From assembly GCF_002198115.1 (NCBI RefSeq), contig NZ_NGNR01000004.1, positions 122,556 through 186,555 on the forward strand: a DNA stretch of 64,000 nt, in the 5' to 3' direction. The notes below the pieces were generated by a model that was not told the DNA's origin, made no database searches, and saw only the letters and a program-made list of their open reading frames with translations. A program made the translations under genes and the position numbers. This stretch comes from Robiginitalea sediminis. GTDB lineage: Bacteria > Bacteroidota > Bacteroidia > Flavobacteriales > Flavobacteriaceae. Numbering within the stretch: the first letter of the stretch is position 1; each line of letters begins with the position of its first letter. Shown here piece by piece: positions 45,953 through 54,795 of this stretch.

Positions 45953-47032
45953 ATGCATCTAAAGCATTTGAGTTTACTGAATTACAAGAATTTTGAATCG
46001 GCCGAATTCGCCTTCGACGCCAAGATAAATTGCCTTGTGGGACCTAATGGTGTGGGTAAGACCAATGTTCTGGATGCCATCTACCACCTGGCTTTCGGAA
46101 AGAGCTATTTCAACCCAATTACCACCCAGAACCTCCGCCACGGGTCGGACTTTTTTGTCATAGACGGGAGTTTCCAGGGCAGCACAGGGGAACAGCATAT
46201 TGTCTGCAGTTTCAAAAAAGGCGCCAAAAAGGTACTCAAGCGCAATGGTAAGGCCTACGACCGGATCTCCGAACACATCGGGGAGGTGCCTTTGGTTATT
46301 GTTTCACCGGCCGACCGGGACCTGATTGTGGAAGGGAGCGAGACCCGCCGGAAATTCATGGACGGGGTCATCTCCCAATCGGACCGCGACTACCTGCGCG
46401 ACGTGCTGGACTACCACAAGGTCCTGGCACAGCGCAATGCCCTGTTGAAGTATTTCGCGGCAAACCACCGCTTCGATGCCGAAACCCTCGGGGTCTACGA
46501 TACGCAGTTATCCGGGCTGGCCGGGCGCATCCACAACAAGCGCACGGCCTTTATGGAGGCCTTCCGCCCTATTTTTGCCCAGCAATACCGGGCCATTTCC
46601 GGGAGGGACGAACCGGTTACCCTCAGCTATGACAGCCACCTTACAGCCGGGCCCTTGCAGGGTCAGCTGCAGGCCAGCCTGGAAAAGGACCGCGTATTGC
46701 AGTATACCACCCGCGGGGTGCACAAAGACGACCTCAGCATGGAGATCGACGGGCACCCGATTAAAAAATTCGGCAGCCAGGGGCAGCAGAAATCCTTCCT
46801 GATCGCCTTGAAGTTTGCCCAGTTCCAGTTTATGAAGCAACAGGTGAACCGCATGCCCCTCCTCCTGTTGGACGACATCTTCGACAAGCTGGACGAACAC
46901 CGCGTTTCACACATAGTTGGGCTGGTCAACCAGGAACAGTTCGGGCAGATTTTTATCAGCGACACCCACCCGGAGCGGACCGAAGCCATCGTTAAAGCCA
47001 TACACCAGAGTTATGTTTCCATCCGCCTGTAA
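45953..47032 (+). CDS. recF: DNA replication and repair protein RecF
   Basis: The 359-residue SMC-like ATPase helps load RecA at gaps with RecO and RecR. It has [17 protein letters not shown] (Walker A), the signature-like [17 protein letters not shown] and [14 protein letters not shown] (Walker B). The start at 45953 gives [15 protein letters not shown], the standard N-terminus. It overlaps the lipoprotein gene after it by 20 bp. dnaA and dnaN are not nearby, as is common in this phylum. Confidence 0.95.
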   Translation: MHLKHLSLLNYKNFESAEFAFDAKINCLVGPNGVGKTNVLDAIYHLAFGKSYFNPITTQNLRHGSDFFVIDGSFQGSTGEQHIVCSFKKGAKKVLKRNGKAYDRISEHIGEVPLVIVSPADRDLIVEGSETRRKFMDGVISQSDRDYLRDVLDYHKVLAQRNALLKYFAANHRFDAETLGVYDTQLSGLAGRIHNKRTAFMEAFRPIFAQQYRAISGRDEPVTLSYDSHLTAGPLQGQLQASLEKDRVLQYTTRGVHKDDLSMEIDGHPIKKFGSQGQQKSFLIALKFAQFQFMKQQVNRMPLLLLDDIFDKLDEHRVSHIVGLVNQEQFGQIFISDTHPERTEAIVKAIHQSYVSIRL

Positions 47033-47441
47033 ATACATACTGATTTTGGCCCTCATGCTGGCCGGGTGCAAGGACCTCCCCGGTCCGGACCAGGTGAAGC
47101 ATTTGGACGGATACTGGGAAATCGCACAGGTGGAATTCCCCGACGGGGGTACCCGGGATTACCCGGTAAACACCACCGTAGACTACTACCACCTGGAAGG
47201 TCGGAAGGGCTATCGCAAAAAGCTCCAACCCAATGCAGACGGGACGTTTGCAACCTCCGATGACGCCCTCCCCCTGCAGGTTGTGGTGCAAGACGGGGCA
47301 CTAATCCTGGTCTTTGAGAGCGATTCGGGGACCTGGGAGGAACACGTGGAGGCCTTAACCCCTGAGGAAATGACCCTGATGCACGGCAACGGGCTGCGCT
47401 ATCGCTACCGGAAATACGAACCTATTAACCTGAACCCCTGA
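47013..47441 (+). CDS. Lipocalin-like lipoprotein
   Basis: A secreted protein of 142 residues. The signal peptide ends at the lipobox LAGC (C19). The body has the lipocalin-like G-x-W opening ([16 protein letters not shown]), strand-rich segments and a final [10 protein letters not shown], as in small lipocalin-family proteins of Flavobacteriaceae. The start at 47013 lies inside the recF end and is supported by the clean signal peptide. Role unknown; position between recF and DUF721 suggests coupling only. Confidence 0.75.
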   Translation: MFPSACKYILILALMLAGCKDLPGPDQVKHLDGYWEIAQVEFPDGGTRDYPVNTTVDYYHLEGRKGYRKKLQPNADGTFATSDDALPLQVVVQDGALILVFESDSGTWEEHVEALTPEEMTLMHGNGLRYRYRKYEPINLNP

Positions 47442-47734
47442 TGCCAAGAAAGGACGAAGAACAAAAACTGGGGGATGCCCTTAAAGGCTTCATCAAAGCC
47501 CATGGGCTTCAGAAGGGGCTGGACCAGGTCAATATTTCAGAAGCCTGGGCCGAGATCATGGGCCCCGGGGTTGCAGGCTATACGCGGAAGGTACGCCTCA
47601 GCGGGGGCACCCTGCGGGTAGACCTCACCTCTTCCGTACTCCGGGAAGAGCTCAGCCTGGGCAACCGCAAAATCGTGGAGATGCTCAATGCGCGTATGGG
47701 CAGGGAGGTGGTAGACCAGCTAATCCTACAATAA
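47441..47734 (+). CDS. DUF721 (DciA-like) protein
   Basis: The 97-residue protein matches DUF721 (LGDALKGFIKAHGL, EAWAEIMGPGVAGYTRKVRL, SSVLREELSLGNRKI). The family includes DciA, which interacts with replicative helicase DnaB in bacteria without DnaC. It often follows recF, as here. It overlaps the lipoprotein stop by one base (TGATG). A bidirectional terminator follows. Confidence 0.85.
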   Translation: MPRKDEEQKLGDALKGFIKAHGLQKGLDQVNISEAWAEIMGPGVAGYTRKVRLSGGTLRVDLTSSVLREELSLGNRKIVEMLNARMGREVVDQLILQ

Positions 47735-47768
47735 AAAACCCCGGGCAAACACCCGGGGCTGGTTTTTT
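47733..47768. terminator. Bidirectional terminator between DUF721 and ndk
   Basis: CCCCGGG (47739-47745) pairs with CCCGGGG (47752-47758). Six A precede it and six T follow (47763-47768), so it can end both the plus-strand recF operon and the minus-strand ndk transcript. Confidence 0.85.
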
Positions 47769-47786
47769 CAGTTTCTCTGGGATCGT

Positions 47787-48209
47787 TTAGGAAAAAATTT
47801 CCCGTCCGGAGAAATGGAAGGCGCATTCAATGGCCGCGTTGTCGTCGCTGTCCGAACCGTGGATGGCATTTTCCGCAATGTCCGTGGCGTACATTTTCCG
47901 GATGGTTCCTTCGGCTGCCTCTGCCGGATTGGTGGCCCCGATAAGGGCGCGGAAATCCTCAACGGCATTGTCTTTCTCCAGGATGGCTGCCACAATGGGC
48001 CCACGGGTCATGAAATCCACCAGCTCTCCGAAAAACGGGCGCTCCTTGTGGATGGCGTAAAATTCCTGGGCATCGCGCCGGCTTAGCTGGGTAAATTTCA
48101 TGGCGATGATCTTAAACCCAGCGGCGGTAATCTTCTCCAGTATGGGTCCGATATACCCGTTGTCTACCGCATCGGGCTTGATCATGGTAAAGGTTTTGTT
48201 TCCCGTCAT
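47787..48209 (-). CDS. ndk: Nucleoside diphosphate kinase
   Basis: The 140-residue enzyme balances nucleoside triphosphates. It has FTMIKPDAV at the N-terminus, the phosphorylated His in AIHGSDS, and the [13 protein letters not shown] segment. Length is normal for the family. It has one of the best promoters in the window (48226-48256) and a strong terminator, so it is probably a single-gene unit. Confidence 0.96.
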   Translation of the reverse strand: MTGNKTFTMIKPDAVDNGYIGPILEKITAAGFKIIAMKFTQLSRRDAQEFYAIHKERPFFGELVDFMTRGPIVAAILEKDNAVEDFRALIGATNPAEAAEGTIRKMYATDIAENAIHGSDSDDNAAIECAFHFSGREIFS

Positions 48210-48225
48210 TTCAAAAAATTTTGTG

Positions 48226-48256
48226 CAAAAGTACGGTTTCTATTCCCATCCCACAA
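48226..48256 (-). promoter_or_regulatory. Promoter of ndk (TTG-20-TACTTTTG)
   Basis: On the minus strand TTG (48254-48256) and TACTTTTG (48226-48233) are separated by exactly 20 bases, and the ATG follows 16 bases later. Both boxes fit the Bacteroidota consensus. The -33 box nearly touches the stop of the phosphatase gene. Confidence 0.65.
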
Positions 48257-49282
48257 CTAATACTGTTGTTGGAGGGAGGCCAGTACCTTGCTGCTGTCCC
48301 CCACGATTTCCATCTGCGCCATGCCCGTCTTCGGGCTCAGGCGAAGCAGGCCAAAACTCTGCCTGGCCACCACCTCCCCTACCCGGTAGGGGTTGGGCTC
48401 CCCACTGAAACCGCTGTAGACATGGGTAAGGCCACTGCTGGTGAAATCCACAATGGGGTACCGGAGGGTATCGGCCTCCAGGCGGGAAAACTCGGAAATA
48501 TGCCGATCGCCGGACAGGAGGATGACCCCCCGGGCCCCGGACTGGGAAACCAGCCTCAGGAGCCTGTCCCGCTCATGGGGCATGTTGCCCCAGCCTTCGA
48601 ATCCGTGTTGGTCCGACAGGACCTGGACGCTGCTGACCACCAGGTTGAAATCGGCCCTGGAAGACCTGAGCTGGGCCTCCAGCCAGCGCCATTGCGCCTC
48701 TCCCAGCATGGTCCCCTTCCCGGAAGTGTTGGGGACATACCTTTTGGTCCCGGTTGTGTCCGGCGTAAGCGCCGAACGGTGGTAGCGGGTATCGAGCAGG
48801 ATAATCTTTACGGCAAACCCCTCATGACGAAAGGTCTCGCTGTGGTATACCCCCGGGCGCAACCGCCTGGGGTCGCTGGCTGCCACCCCGAGAAAATCGA
48901 GCAGGACCTGCTGGCTGGAATCGCGGGCCTGGAATTCGGCACCCCCGTCGTTCAGGCCGTAGTCATGATCGTCCCAGGTGCCCAGAATTGGGACCTGCGC
49001 ACGTAGTGCAACATACCCGGGCACGGAGTCCTGCCGTCGAAAAGCCTGGCGCAGCAGAGGGATGCTGTCTGTATCGGCATAGACGATATCCCCACCCCAT
49101 ATCCAGACATGGGGGTTGGCGTCCAGGACATCATCCCAGAGGGTGTTGGGCAGCTCGCTGCGGTTACAGGAACCAAAGGCAATTACAAAATCTGGCGCCG
49201 GGGGTTGCTCCGGCTGGGTTTGGCGGGTTTGGCACCCGACCATCAATAGGACGGCTGTCCACAGGCAATACTGGCTTCTCAT
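48257..49282 (-). CDS. PhoD-like metallophosphatase lipoprotein
   Basis: The 341-residue lipoprotein (MVGC lipobox, about C17) belongs to the PhoD-type calcineurin-like phosphoesterases. Metal-site motifs are IAFGSCNR, WGGDIVYAD, GTWDDHDYGLNDGG and LLSGDRHISEF. It should act on phosphate esters outside the cytoplasmic membrane; the substrate is unknown. It is a single gene upstream of ndk on the same strand, with its own promoter. Confidence 0.9.
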   Translation of the reverse strand: MRSQYCLWTAVLLMVGCQTRQTQPEQPPAPDFVIAFGSCNRSELPNTLWDDVLDANPHVWIWGGDIVYADTDSIPLLRQAFRRQDSVPGYVALRAQVPILGTWDDHDYGLNDGGAEFQARDSSQQVLLDFLGVAASDPRRLRPGVYHSETFRHEGFAVKIILLDTRYHRSALTPDTTGTKRYVPNTSGKGTMLGEAQWRWLEAQLRSSRADFNLVVSSVQVLSDQHGFEGWGNMPHERDRLLRLVSQSGARGVILLSGDRHISEFSRLEADTLRYPIVDFTSSGLTHVYSGFSGEPNPYRVGEVVARQSFGLLRLSPKTGMAQMEIVGDSSKVLASLQQQY

Positions 49283-49300
49283 ACGATTGGTCTCAGGCCC

Positions 49301-49331
49301 TAAAAGTACCGATTCCGGGGCAGCCGGTCAA
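49301..49331 (-). promoter_or_regulatory. Promoter of the PhoD-like gene (TTG-20-TACTTTTA)
   Basis: TTG (49329-49331) and TACTTTTA (49301-49308) on the minus strand are 20 bases apart, the same spacing as at ndk. The start codon lies 18 bases downstream. Confidence 0.6.
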
Positions 49332-49342
49332 TAGAATAATCG

Positions 49343-49350
49343 TATCTTTG
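49343..49350 (+). promoter_or_regulatory. -7 box of nrnA, 5 bases before the start codon
   Basis: TATCTTTG is a full match and ends 5 bases before the ATG at 49356. Transcription would begin at or very near the ATG, giving a leaderless mRNA. No TTG at -33. Confidence 0.5.
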
Positions 49351-49355
49351 ACCGC

Positions 49356-50375
49356 ATGAATACTGCTGCGATCCAGGCCCTGCGCCCGTTGTTATCCACC
49401 TCCCGGAAGATTGTACTGGTCCCCCACAAAAACCCCGACGGCGACGCCATCGGGTCCTGCCTCGGATTGTACCACTACCTCCGGGCTCTGGGGCACCAGG
49501 CTACAGTAGTGGCGCCAAACGACTTCCCGCAATTCCTGAAATGGATGCCCGGGGCGGAAGCAGTCCTGGTATACGAGAAAGACCCCCGGGCCGGGAAAGC
49601 AGCCATCGCGGACGCCGAGTTGGTTTTTACGCTGGACTTCAACGCCCTGGACCGGTGCGGGGACCTGCAGGTTCCCCTGCAAAAGGCCTCAGCAACCTTT
49701 ATCATGATTGACCACCACCAAAGCCCGGACAATTATGCCCAGGTGCAGTACTCGGACGTCCAAATGAGTTCTACCTGCGAAATGGTGTACAATACCATAG
49801 AAGCGCTTGGCGGCTTGGACCTGCTGGATGCCGGGGCCGCATCCTGCCTGTATGCCGGGATGCTTACCGATACCGGCTCCTTTAAGTTCCCCGGGACCAC
49901 CCCCCGGACTATGCGGGTGGCTGCAGACCTCATGGAGCGCGGGGCCCCGCATTCGGAAATCCACCGGAACATTTACGATACCAACCGGCCGCAAAGGCTT
50001 CAGTTGCTGGGCAGGGCCCTTTCGAACCTGGTCATTTTACCGGAATACAGGACGGCCTATATCACCCTAAGCCAGGAAGAACTGGATGCCCATGGCTTCC
50101 AGAAAGGCGATACCGAGGGGTTTGTAAATTACGGACTCTCTGTAGACGGCGTGGTCCTGGCTGCTATTTTTATCGAGAACCGGGACGAGAAGATCGTCAA
50201 GATTTCCCTTCGTTCCCAAGGGGATTTTTCGGTGAATGACATGGCGCGCAAACACTTTAATGGCGGGGGTCACATCAATGCCGCCGGGGGCCGGAGCGAG
50301 GAATCCCTGAAGGATACCACCGAGCGTTTCGAGCGCATCCTGGCCACCTATAAAAACGAATTGCAGGCTTCATGA
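49356..50375 (+). CDS. nrnA: NrnA-type oligoribonuclease / pAp phosphatase (DHH family)
   Basis: The 339-residue DHH phosphoesterase degrades short RNA fragments and 3'-phosphoadenosine 5'-phosphate. It has HKNPDGDAIGSCLG, FTLDFNALDR, MIDHHQSPDNYA (DHH motif), a LYAGMLTDTGSFKF segment and the DHHA1 motif GGGHINAAGG. The stop overlaps the gldI start (ATGA). The assignment among related DHH enzymes rests on length and motif pattern. Confidence 0.9.
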   Translation: MNTAAIQALRPLLSTSRKIVLVPHKNPDGDAIGSCLGLYHYLRALGHQATVVAPNDFPQFLKWMPGAEAVLVYEKDPRAGKAAIADAELVFTLDFNALDRCGDLQVPLQKASATFIMIDHHQSPDNYAQVQYSDVQMSSTCEMVYNTIEALGGLDLLDAGAASCLYAGMLTDTGSFKFPGTTPRTMRVAADLMERGAPHSEIHRNIYDTNRPQRLQLLGRALSNLVILPEYRTAYITLSQEELDAHGFQKGDTEGFVNYGLSVDGVVLAAIFIENRDEKIVKISLRSQGDFSVNDMARKHFNGGGHINAAGGRSEESLKDTTERFERILATYKNELQAS

Positions 50376-50929
50376 GAACATCCGTTTTAGTTCTTTTTTC
50401 GATTCTGGCCTTCGGTTGCCAGGAACCGCAGGCCCGCTGGCCTGTGGAATCTAAAGGGGGCACCTTCCTGAAGGTGTCGGCCGAACGCAACCGGCGACTC
50501 CTGGAGCAGGAAGAGGCCCTGATGGACCGCCTTACCGAAGAAGATTCCCTGCACCAGTGGATTACCAGTTCCAGCGGCAGCCGGTATTACTACCTTCAGC
50601 AACAGGAAGGCAATGGGGCTCCCGCCCAGCCGGACGATTTGGTCACCCTTTCCTATAACCTATTGACCTGGGCCGGGGATACCCTGTACACAGCCGATGA
50701 AATAGGCCTTATCCGATACAAGGTAGACAAACAGGAACTCTTCCCGGGCCTCCGCCACAGCGTGAAACTCCTCCGGGAAGGCGAAAGCGCGGTGTTCCTG
50801 TTTCCCTCATCCCTGGGTTACGGCTACCACGGGGATGATCAGCGCATTGGCCCCAATCTCCCCCTGAAGGCCACCCTGCACCTTCTGAAAATCGAAAAAG
50901 CAAAAGATACAATAGCATCCAATCCTTAA
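50372..50929 (+). CDS. gldI: GldI-like FKBP-type peptidyl-prolyl isomerase lipoprotein
   Basis: A 185-residue lipoprotein (lipobox AFGC, C16) with a C-terminal FKBP domain (about 85-175: [43 protein letters not shown]). It resembles GldI, required for gliding in Flavobacterium, and probably helps fold secreted envelope proteins. It is followed at once by a second, larger isomerase, making an isomerase pair. Presence of gldI alone does not show motility. Confidence 0.85.
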   Translation: MRTSVLVLFSILAFGCQEPQARWPVESKGGTFLKVSAERNRRLLEQEEALMDRLTEEDSLHQWITSSSGSRYYYLQQQEGNGAPAQPDDLVTLSYNLLTWAGDTLYTADEIGLIRYKVDKQELFPGLRHSVKLLREGESAVFLFPSSLGYGYHGDDQRIGPNLPLKATLHLLKIEKAKDTIASNP

Positions 50930-50933
50930 ATTC

Positions 50934-52049
50934 ATGAACAGAATCCTGATTATCCTAGTATTGGCCGCTACCCTGGGTACGGCCTGCAAATCCAAGCAAT
51001 ACGCAGACCTCGGCGACGGGTTGTACGCCTCCATGCGTACCACCGAAGGCGAAATCGTCCTGAAACTGGAAGCGGAAAAAACCCCGGTTACCGTGGCTAA
51101 TTTTGTCTCCCTGGCCGAGGGTACCAACCCCTTTGTGAGCGAGGAATTTAAAAACAAGAAATATTACGACGGGCTTATTTTCCACCGGGTCATCAAAGAC
51201 TTTATGATCCAGGGGGGCGACCCCACCGGCACAGGCCGGGGCAACCCCGGATACCGGTTTGCAGACGAGTTCCACGACTCCCTGGTACACGACCGCAAGG
51301 GCCTTTTGTCTATGGCCAATGGTGGGCCCGGCACCAACGGCAGCCAATTCTTCATCACCCACGCCCCTACCCCTTGGCTCGATGGCAAGCATACCATCTT
51401 CGGGGAGGTCGTCCGGGGGATGGAGGTGGTGGACTCCATCGCTACTGTGGAGGTCAACGCCCAACAGGGCAACCGCCCGGTTCAGGACGTGGTCATGGAG
51501 GAAGTCTCCATCATCCGCAACGGGAAACAGGCCCGGGAATTCGACGCCGTCCAGGTCATAACAGACTACTTCGAGGCTGAAAAAGCCCGCGAGGCGGCCC
51601 AGAAGGAGAAACTGGCAAATTTCCTGGAAGAAATAAGTGCCCAGAAAGAGCAGGCCCAAACCCTGCCTACAGGCCTGGCGTATCTGATTATTGAAGAAGG
51701 GACAGGCGACCAGCCGGTGGTTGGCAACAAGGTATGGGTCGATTATGCCGGGTGGCTCGAGGACGGGACCCTGATAGACACCAGTGAAGAATATATTGCC
51801 GAAACCTTTGGCAGGACGGAAGACCTGGCGCGCCTGCACGGGGGCAAGTTTGGCCCCGTAGCCATGGATTACAGCCCGGATTCCCCGCTTATCCCCGGCT
51901 TTAAGGAAGCCCTGCTCCAAATGAAGGTGGGCGACAAGTGGCGGGTCTTTATCCCGCCCCACCTCGGGTGGGGAGAACAGGGAGGCGGCCCGGTTCCGCC
52001 CAATGCATCCCTGGTCTTCGACCTGAAAATTACAGGGATCCAGCAGTAA
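50934..52049 (+). CDS. Cyclophilin-FKBP fusion peptidyl-prolyl isomerase lipoprotein
   Basis: The 371-residue lipoprotein (GTAC, C18) joins two unrelated prolyl isomerase folds. Residues about 30-200 are a cyclophilin ([41 protein letters not shown]), then a charged helical linker, then an FKBP domain from about 245 ([47 protein letters not shown]). It lies 4 bp after gldI and probably assists folding of exported proteins in the periplasm. Both active-site regions look intact. Confidence 0.92.
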   Translation: MNRILIILVLAATLGTACKSKQYADLGDGLYASMRTTEGEIVLKLEAEKTPVTVANFVSLAEGTNPFVSEEFKNKKYYDGLIFHRVIKDFMIQGGDPTGTGRGNPGYRFADEFHDSLVHDRKGLLSMANGGPGTNGSQFFITHAPTPWLDGKHTIFGEVVRGMEVVDSIATVEVNAQQGNRPVQDVVMEEVSIIRNGKQAREFDAVQVITDYFEAEKAREAAQKEKLANFLEEISAQKEQAQTLPTGLAYLIIEEGTGDQPVVGNKVWVDYAGWLEDGTLIDTSEEYIAETFGRTEDLARLHGGKFGPVAMDYSPDSPLIPGFKEALLQMKVGDKWRVFIPPHLGWGEQGGGPVPPNASLVFDLKITGIQQ

Positions 52050-52075
52050 CGCCTCTTAAAGACCAAAAACCAAAG

Positions 52076-52100
52076 AGCCCCGGATTCTCCGGGGCTTTTT
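52076..52100. terminator. Bidirectional terminator between isomerase and pepD genes
   Basis: AGCCCCGGA (52076-52084) pairs with TCCGGGGCT (52088-52096) around TTC, followed by a T-run. The converging pepD ends 2 bases past this T-run. Confidence 0.85.
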
Positions 52101-52102
52101 GA

Positions 52103-53560
52103 TTATGCCCCGATGGTTGCGAGGACGTCTTTGAGGTAGCCCCAGAATTTCTGGGTAGAGGAAATGCTGGCGCGCTCATCCGGGGAATGGGCCCCCAGGA
52201 TGGTGGGGCCAAAACTGATCATGTCCATATCCGGGTAGTGCCCTTTAATGATGCCACATTCCAGCCCGCCATGGCCGGCTACCACTTTGGGCTCATCCCC
52301 GAAAAGCGCCTGGTACCGGTCCTGGAGGACGCGAAGGATTTCCGAATTGGGGTCCGGCGCCCAGCCGGGATAGTCGCCCCCTGTTTCGGTATGGTACCCG
52401 GCCAGGTGGAACACCGCCTCCAGGCTCTGCACCAGATCGGCCTTCCGGCTTTCCCGGGAAGAGCGGGTCAGACACCCGATCTCGATGCTGCCTTCCCCGG
52501 CCTTTACCCGGGCCAGGTTGTTCGAGGTTTCCGTTTGATCGGGAAACTGATAGCTCATATAATACGGGCCGCTGAGCACCCCGCTGAGGCAGCGCAGCAG
52601 GTTTTGCCCATCGGGTTGGGGTATGACCACTGCCGGTGCCACGGTGGTTTCGATTTCCAGGTCCAGTCCGGGTTCCACGGGGGCAAAATCTTCCTGTATC
52701 CCTGCAAAAGCCAGGCGAATTGATGCTTCAAGGGTACCGGCCTGCTCAGACGGCACGGCCAGAAGGGCCCTGGCTTCACGCGGGATGGCATTGCGCAAAT
52801 TGCCACCGTCGAAACGGGAGAGGAGGGCATCGGTCCCCGGCAGGACTTCGGCAAACAGGCGGGTCATGATTTTGTTGGCATTGCCCAGTCCTTTGTGGAT
52901 GTCCATCCCGCTGTGTCCGCCCTGTAACCCGCTGACTTTGATTTCCAGACCCACATGACCGGGTGGGCAGGGCTGGGGGGTATATGTGGCTGTTGCCGTC
53001 AGGTCTACCCCCCCGGCACAGCCTACGTTGAGCTCGTCGTCTTCCTCCGTATCCAGGTTGAGCAGGATCCGGCCATTCAGCCAGTCTGGGGAAAGGTTTT
53101 TGGCCCCGGTCATCCCGGTTTCCTCGTCTATGGTAAAGAGGGCTTCCAGGGGCGGGTGGGAGATGGTGTCCGACTCCAGCACCGCCATAATGGCGGCTAC
53201 CCCCAGGCCGTTATCGGCACCGAGGGTAGTTCCCCGGGCCTTGACCCAATCGCCTTGTACCACCATCCGGATCCCGTCCGAATCGAAATCGAAGTCCGTC
53301 CCTTCGTTTTTCTGGTGCACCATATCCAGGTGGGCCTGTAGCACCACAGTGGGCCTACCTTCCATCCCGGGGCTGGCCGGCTTGCGGATGCACACGTTCC
53401 CACAGGCATCCGTATCGGTTTGCAGGCCCAGGGAGCGGCCAAATTCCTCCATAAAGGCAATCACCCGCCCTTCCTTCTTGGAAGGTCGGGGCACGGCGTT
53501 GAGGGCTTCAAAATGTTTCCAGACAACCTGGGGCTCGAGGGCGGAAAGGGGGGTACTCAT
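52103..53560 (-). CDS. pepD: Aminoacyl-histidine dipeptidase (M20C)
   Basis: The 485-residue cytoplasmic metallopeptidase cleaves Xaa-His dipeptides such as carnosine. Di-zinc motifs are QAHLDMVHQ, LGADNGLGVAA and DEETGMTGA, with a later GHGGLECGI. Length equals E. coli PepD. It has its own divergent promoter with the DUF3810 gene. Confidence 0.94.
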   Translation of the reverse strand: MSTPLSALEPQVVWKHFEALNAVPRPSKKEGRVIAFMEEFGRSLGLQTDTDACGNVCIRKPASPGMEGRPTVVLQAHLDMVHQKNEGTDFDFDSDGIRMVVQGDWVKARGTTLGADNGLGVAAIMAVLESDTISHPPLEALFTIDEETGMTGAKNLSPDWLNGRILLNLDTEEDDELNVGCAGGVDLTATATYTPQPCPPGHVGLEIKVSGLQGGHSGMDIHKGLGNANKIMTRLFAEVLPGTDALLSRFDGGNLRNAIPREARALLAVPSEQAGTLEASIRLAFAGIQEDFAPVEPGLDLEIETTVAPAVVIPQPDGQNLLRCLSGVLSGPYYMSYQFPDQTETSNNLARVKAGEGSIEIGCLTRSSRESRKADLVQSLEAVFHLAGYHTETGGDYPGWAPDPNSEILRVLQDRYQALFGDEPKVVAGHGGLECGIIKGHYPDMDMISFGPTILGAHSPDERASISSTQKFWGYLKDVLATIGA

Positions 53561-53576
53561 ATCGCTTTGTTTTTTT

Positions 53577-53584
53577 CAAAATTA
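53577..53584 (-). promoter_or_regulatory. -7 box of pepD
   Basis: TAATTTTG on the minus strand matches the consensus and lies 16 bases before the ATG at 53560. With the plus-strand box at 53620 it forms a 72-bp divergent promoter region. Confidence 0.5.
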
Positions 53585-53619
53585 GGAAATACCCCCGAGC
53601 CCCTGCCGCCGAGAATGCC

Positions 53620-53627
53620 TATTTTTG
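53620..53627 (+). promoter_or_regulatory. -7 box of the DUF3810 gene, 5 bases before the start codon
   Basis: TATTTTTG matches fully and ends 5 bases before the ATG at 53633, the same spacing as at nrnA. It fixes 53633 as the start rather than earlier in-frame ATG codons at 53420 and 53615. Confidence 0.5.
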
Positions 53628-53632
53628 AAGCC

Positions 53633-54709
53633 ATGCGCAAGCGAATCCTCAACATCCTGGCCATAAGCCTGCCCCTTCAGGTAGCAGGGGTTGCCTGGGC
53701 CTCTGCCAACCCGACTTGGGTGGAACGCTATTACAGCCTGGGGCTCTACCCATACCTTTCCGGGTTCTTCCGGTGGCTCTACGGGTGGGTACCCTTTTCC
53801 GTGGGAGACCTCCTCTACCTTGGGGTTGGGGCCTGGGTCCTGGTCCGGGTCTGGCGCTACCGCAGCAGGTTGAAATCGGACTTCTGGCAATTGCTGCGCG
53901 ATGCTATCGCCGCCTTTGCGGTGGTTCACTTTACCTTTTACCTCCTTTGGGGGATGAACTACTTCCGCCAACCCCTGCGGGAAACCATGGCCCTGGAGGA
54001 AGCCTATACCCAAAGCGAATTGAAGGCATTTACCCAGGCCCTGGCCAAGGCCACCAATGCCCTGCAGCGCGAACTTGCCGGGGACTCCCTCCAACCGGTA
54101 GCCGTCCCCTACTCCCGGGCGGAGATACAGGAAAAAACCATTGAGGGATATCGCGATCTGGAAGCCCGTTTCCCTGAGCTTGCCTACCGCAGGCCCAGCC
54201 TGAAGCCTTCCCTCATCAGCGGGGCCCTCTCCTATATGGGGTATGGGGGCTACCTCAACCCTTTTACGGGCGAGGCCCAGGTAAATGCCCGCCTGCCCCT
54301 GTTCCGGTACCCCGTGGTGTGCGGCCACGAGGTGGGCCACCAACTGGGCTACTCGGCCGAAAACGAGACCAATTTTATCGGCTACCTGGTCAGCGTATAC
54401 CACCCGGACCCCTATTTCCGTTACTCCGCCACCGCCTTTGCCCTGAGTTATTGCCTCTCCGAGCTTCATGCCAATAGTCCGGAACGCGCCAAAGAGGTGC
54501 TGGACAGCCTGACCCCGGGGGTACGGGCCAACTACCAGGAAGTCCGGGATTTCTGGGAGTCCTATGCCAACCCCCTGGAGCCGGTTTTCAAGGCCGTCTT
54601 CAACACTTACCTGGAGGCCAACCGCCAGAAGGATGGCATCCGAAGCTACAACCGGGTAGTCTCCCTGATGCTGGCCTACCACCGGGAAGTACCCCTTGAC
54701 GGGTTCTAA
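53633..54709 (+). CDS. DUF3810-family membrane protein with HExxH motif
   Basis: A 358-residue protein with three N-terminal membrane helices and a large second part holding CGHEVGHQLGYSAENETNF, a HExxH zinc-protease-like site with a downstream Glu. This is the DUF3810 family. Peptidase activity is suggested by the motif but not proven to my knowledge. The promoter position supports this short start. It is a single gene, divergent from pepD. Confidence 0.85.
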   Translation: MRKRILNILAISLPLQVAGVAWASANPTWVERYYSLGLYPYLSGFFRWLYGWVPFSVGDLLYLGVGAWVLVRVWRYRSRLKSDFWQLLRDAIAAFAVVHFTFYLLWGMNYFRQPLRETMALEEAYTQSELKAFTQALAKATNALQRELAGDSLQPVAVPYSRAEIQEKTIEGYRDLEARFPELAYRRPSLKPSLISGALSYMGYGGYLNPFTGEAQVNARLPLFRYPVVCGHEVGHQLGYSAENETNFIGYLVSVYHPDPYFRYSATAFALSYCLSELHANSPERAKEVLDSLTPGVRANYQEVRDFWESYANPLEPVFKAVFNTYLEANRQKDGIRSYNRVVSLMLAYHREVPLDGF

Positions 54710-54759
54710 ATGTTTTGTTAAAACCACTCCCTGCCCACAGGTTACGCTGCGGTATCCCT

Positions 54760-54767
54760 TATTTTTA
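54760..54767 (+). promoter_or_regulatory. Candidate -7 box of the amidohydrolase operon
   Basis: TATTTTTA is one base from consensus and lies 28 bases before the ATG at 54796. No TTG at -33. Confidence 0.35.
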
Positions 54768-54795
54768 GTCGGCTAATTCAAAAACGACCCAAAAC

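Noticed and set aside
45953-47032. Chromosome origin near recF
   Set aside because: No dnaA, dnaN or cluster of DnaA boxes was noticed around recF, and recF is often away from oriC in this phylum.
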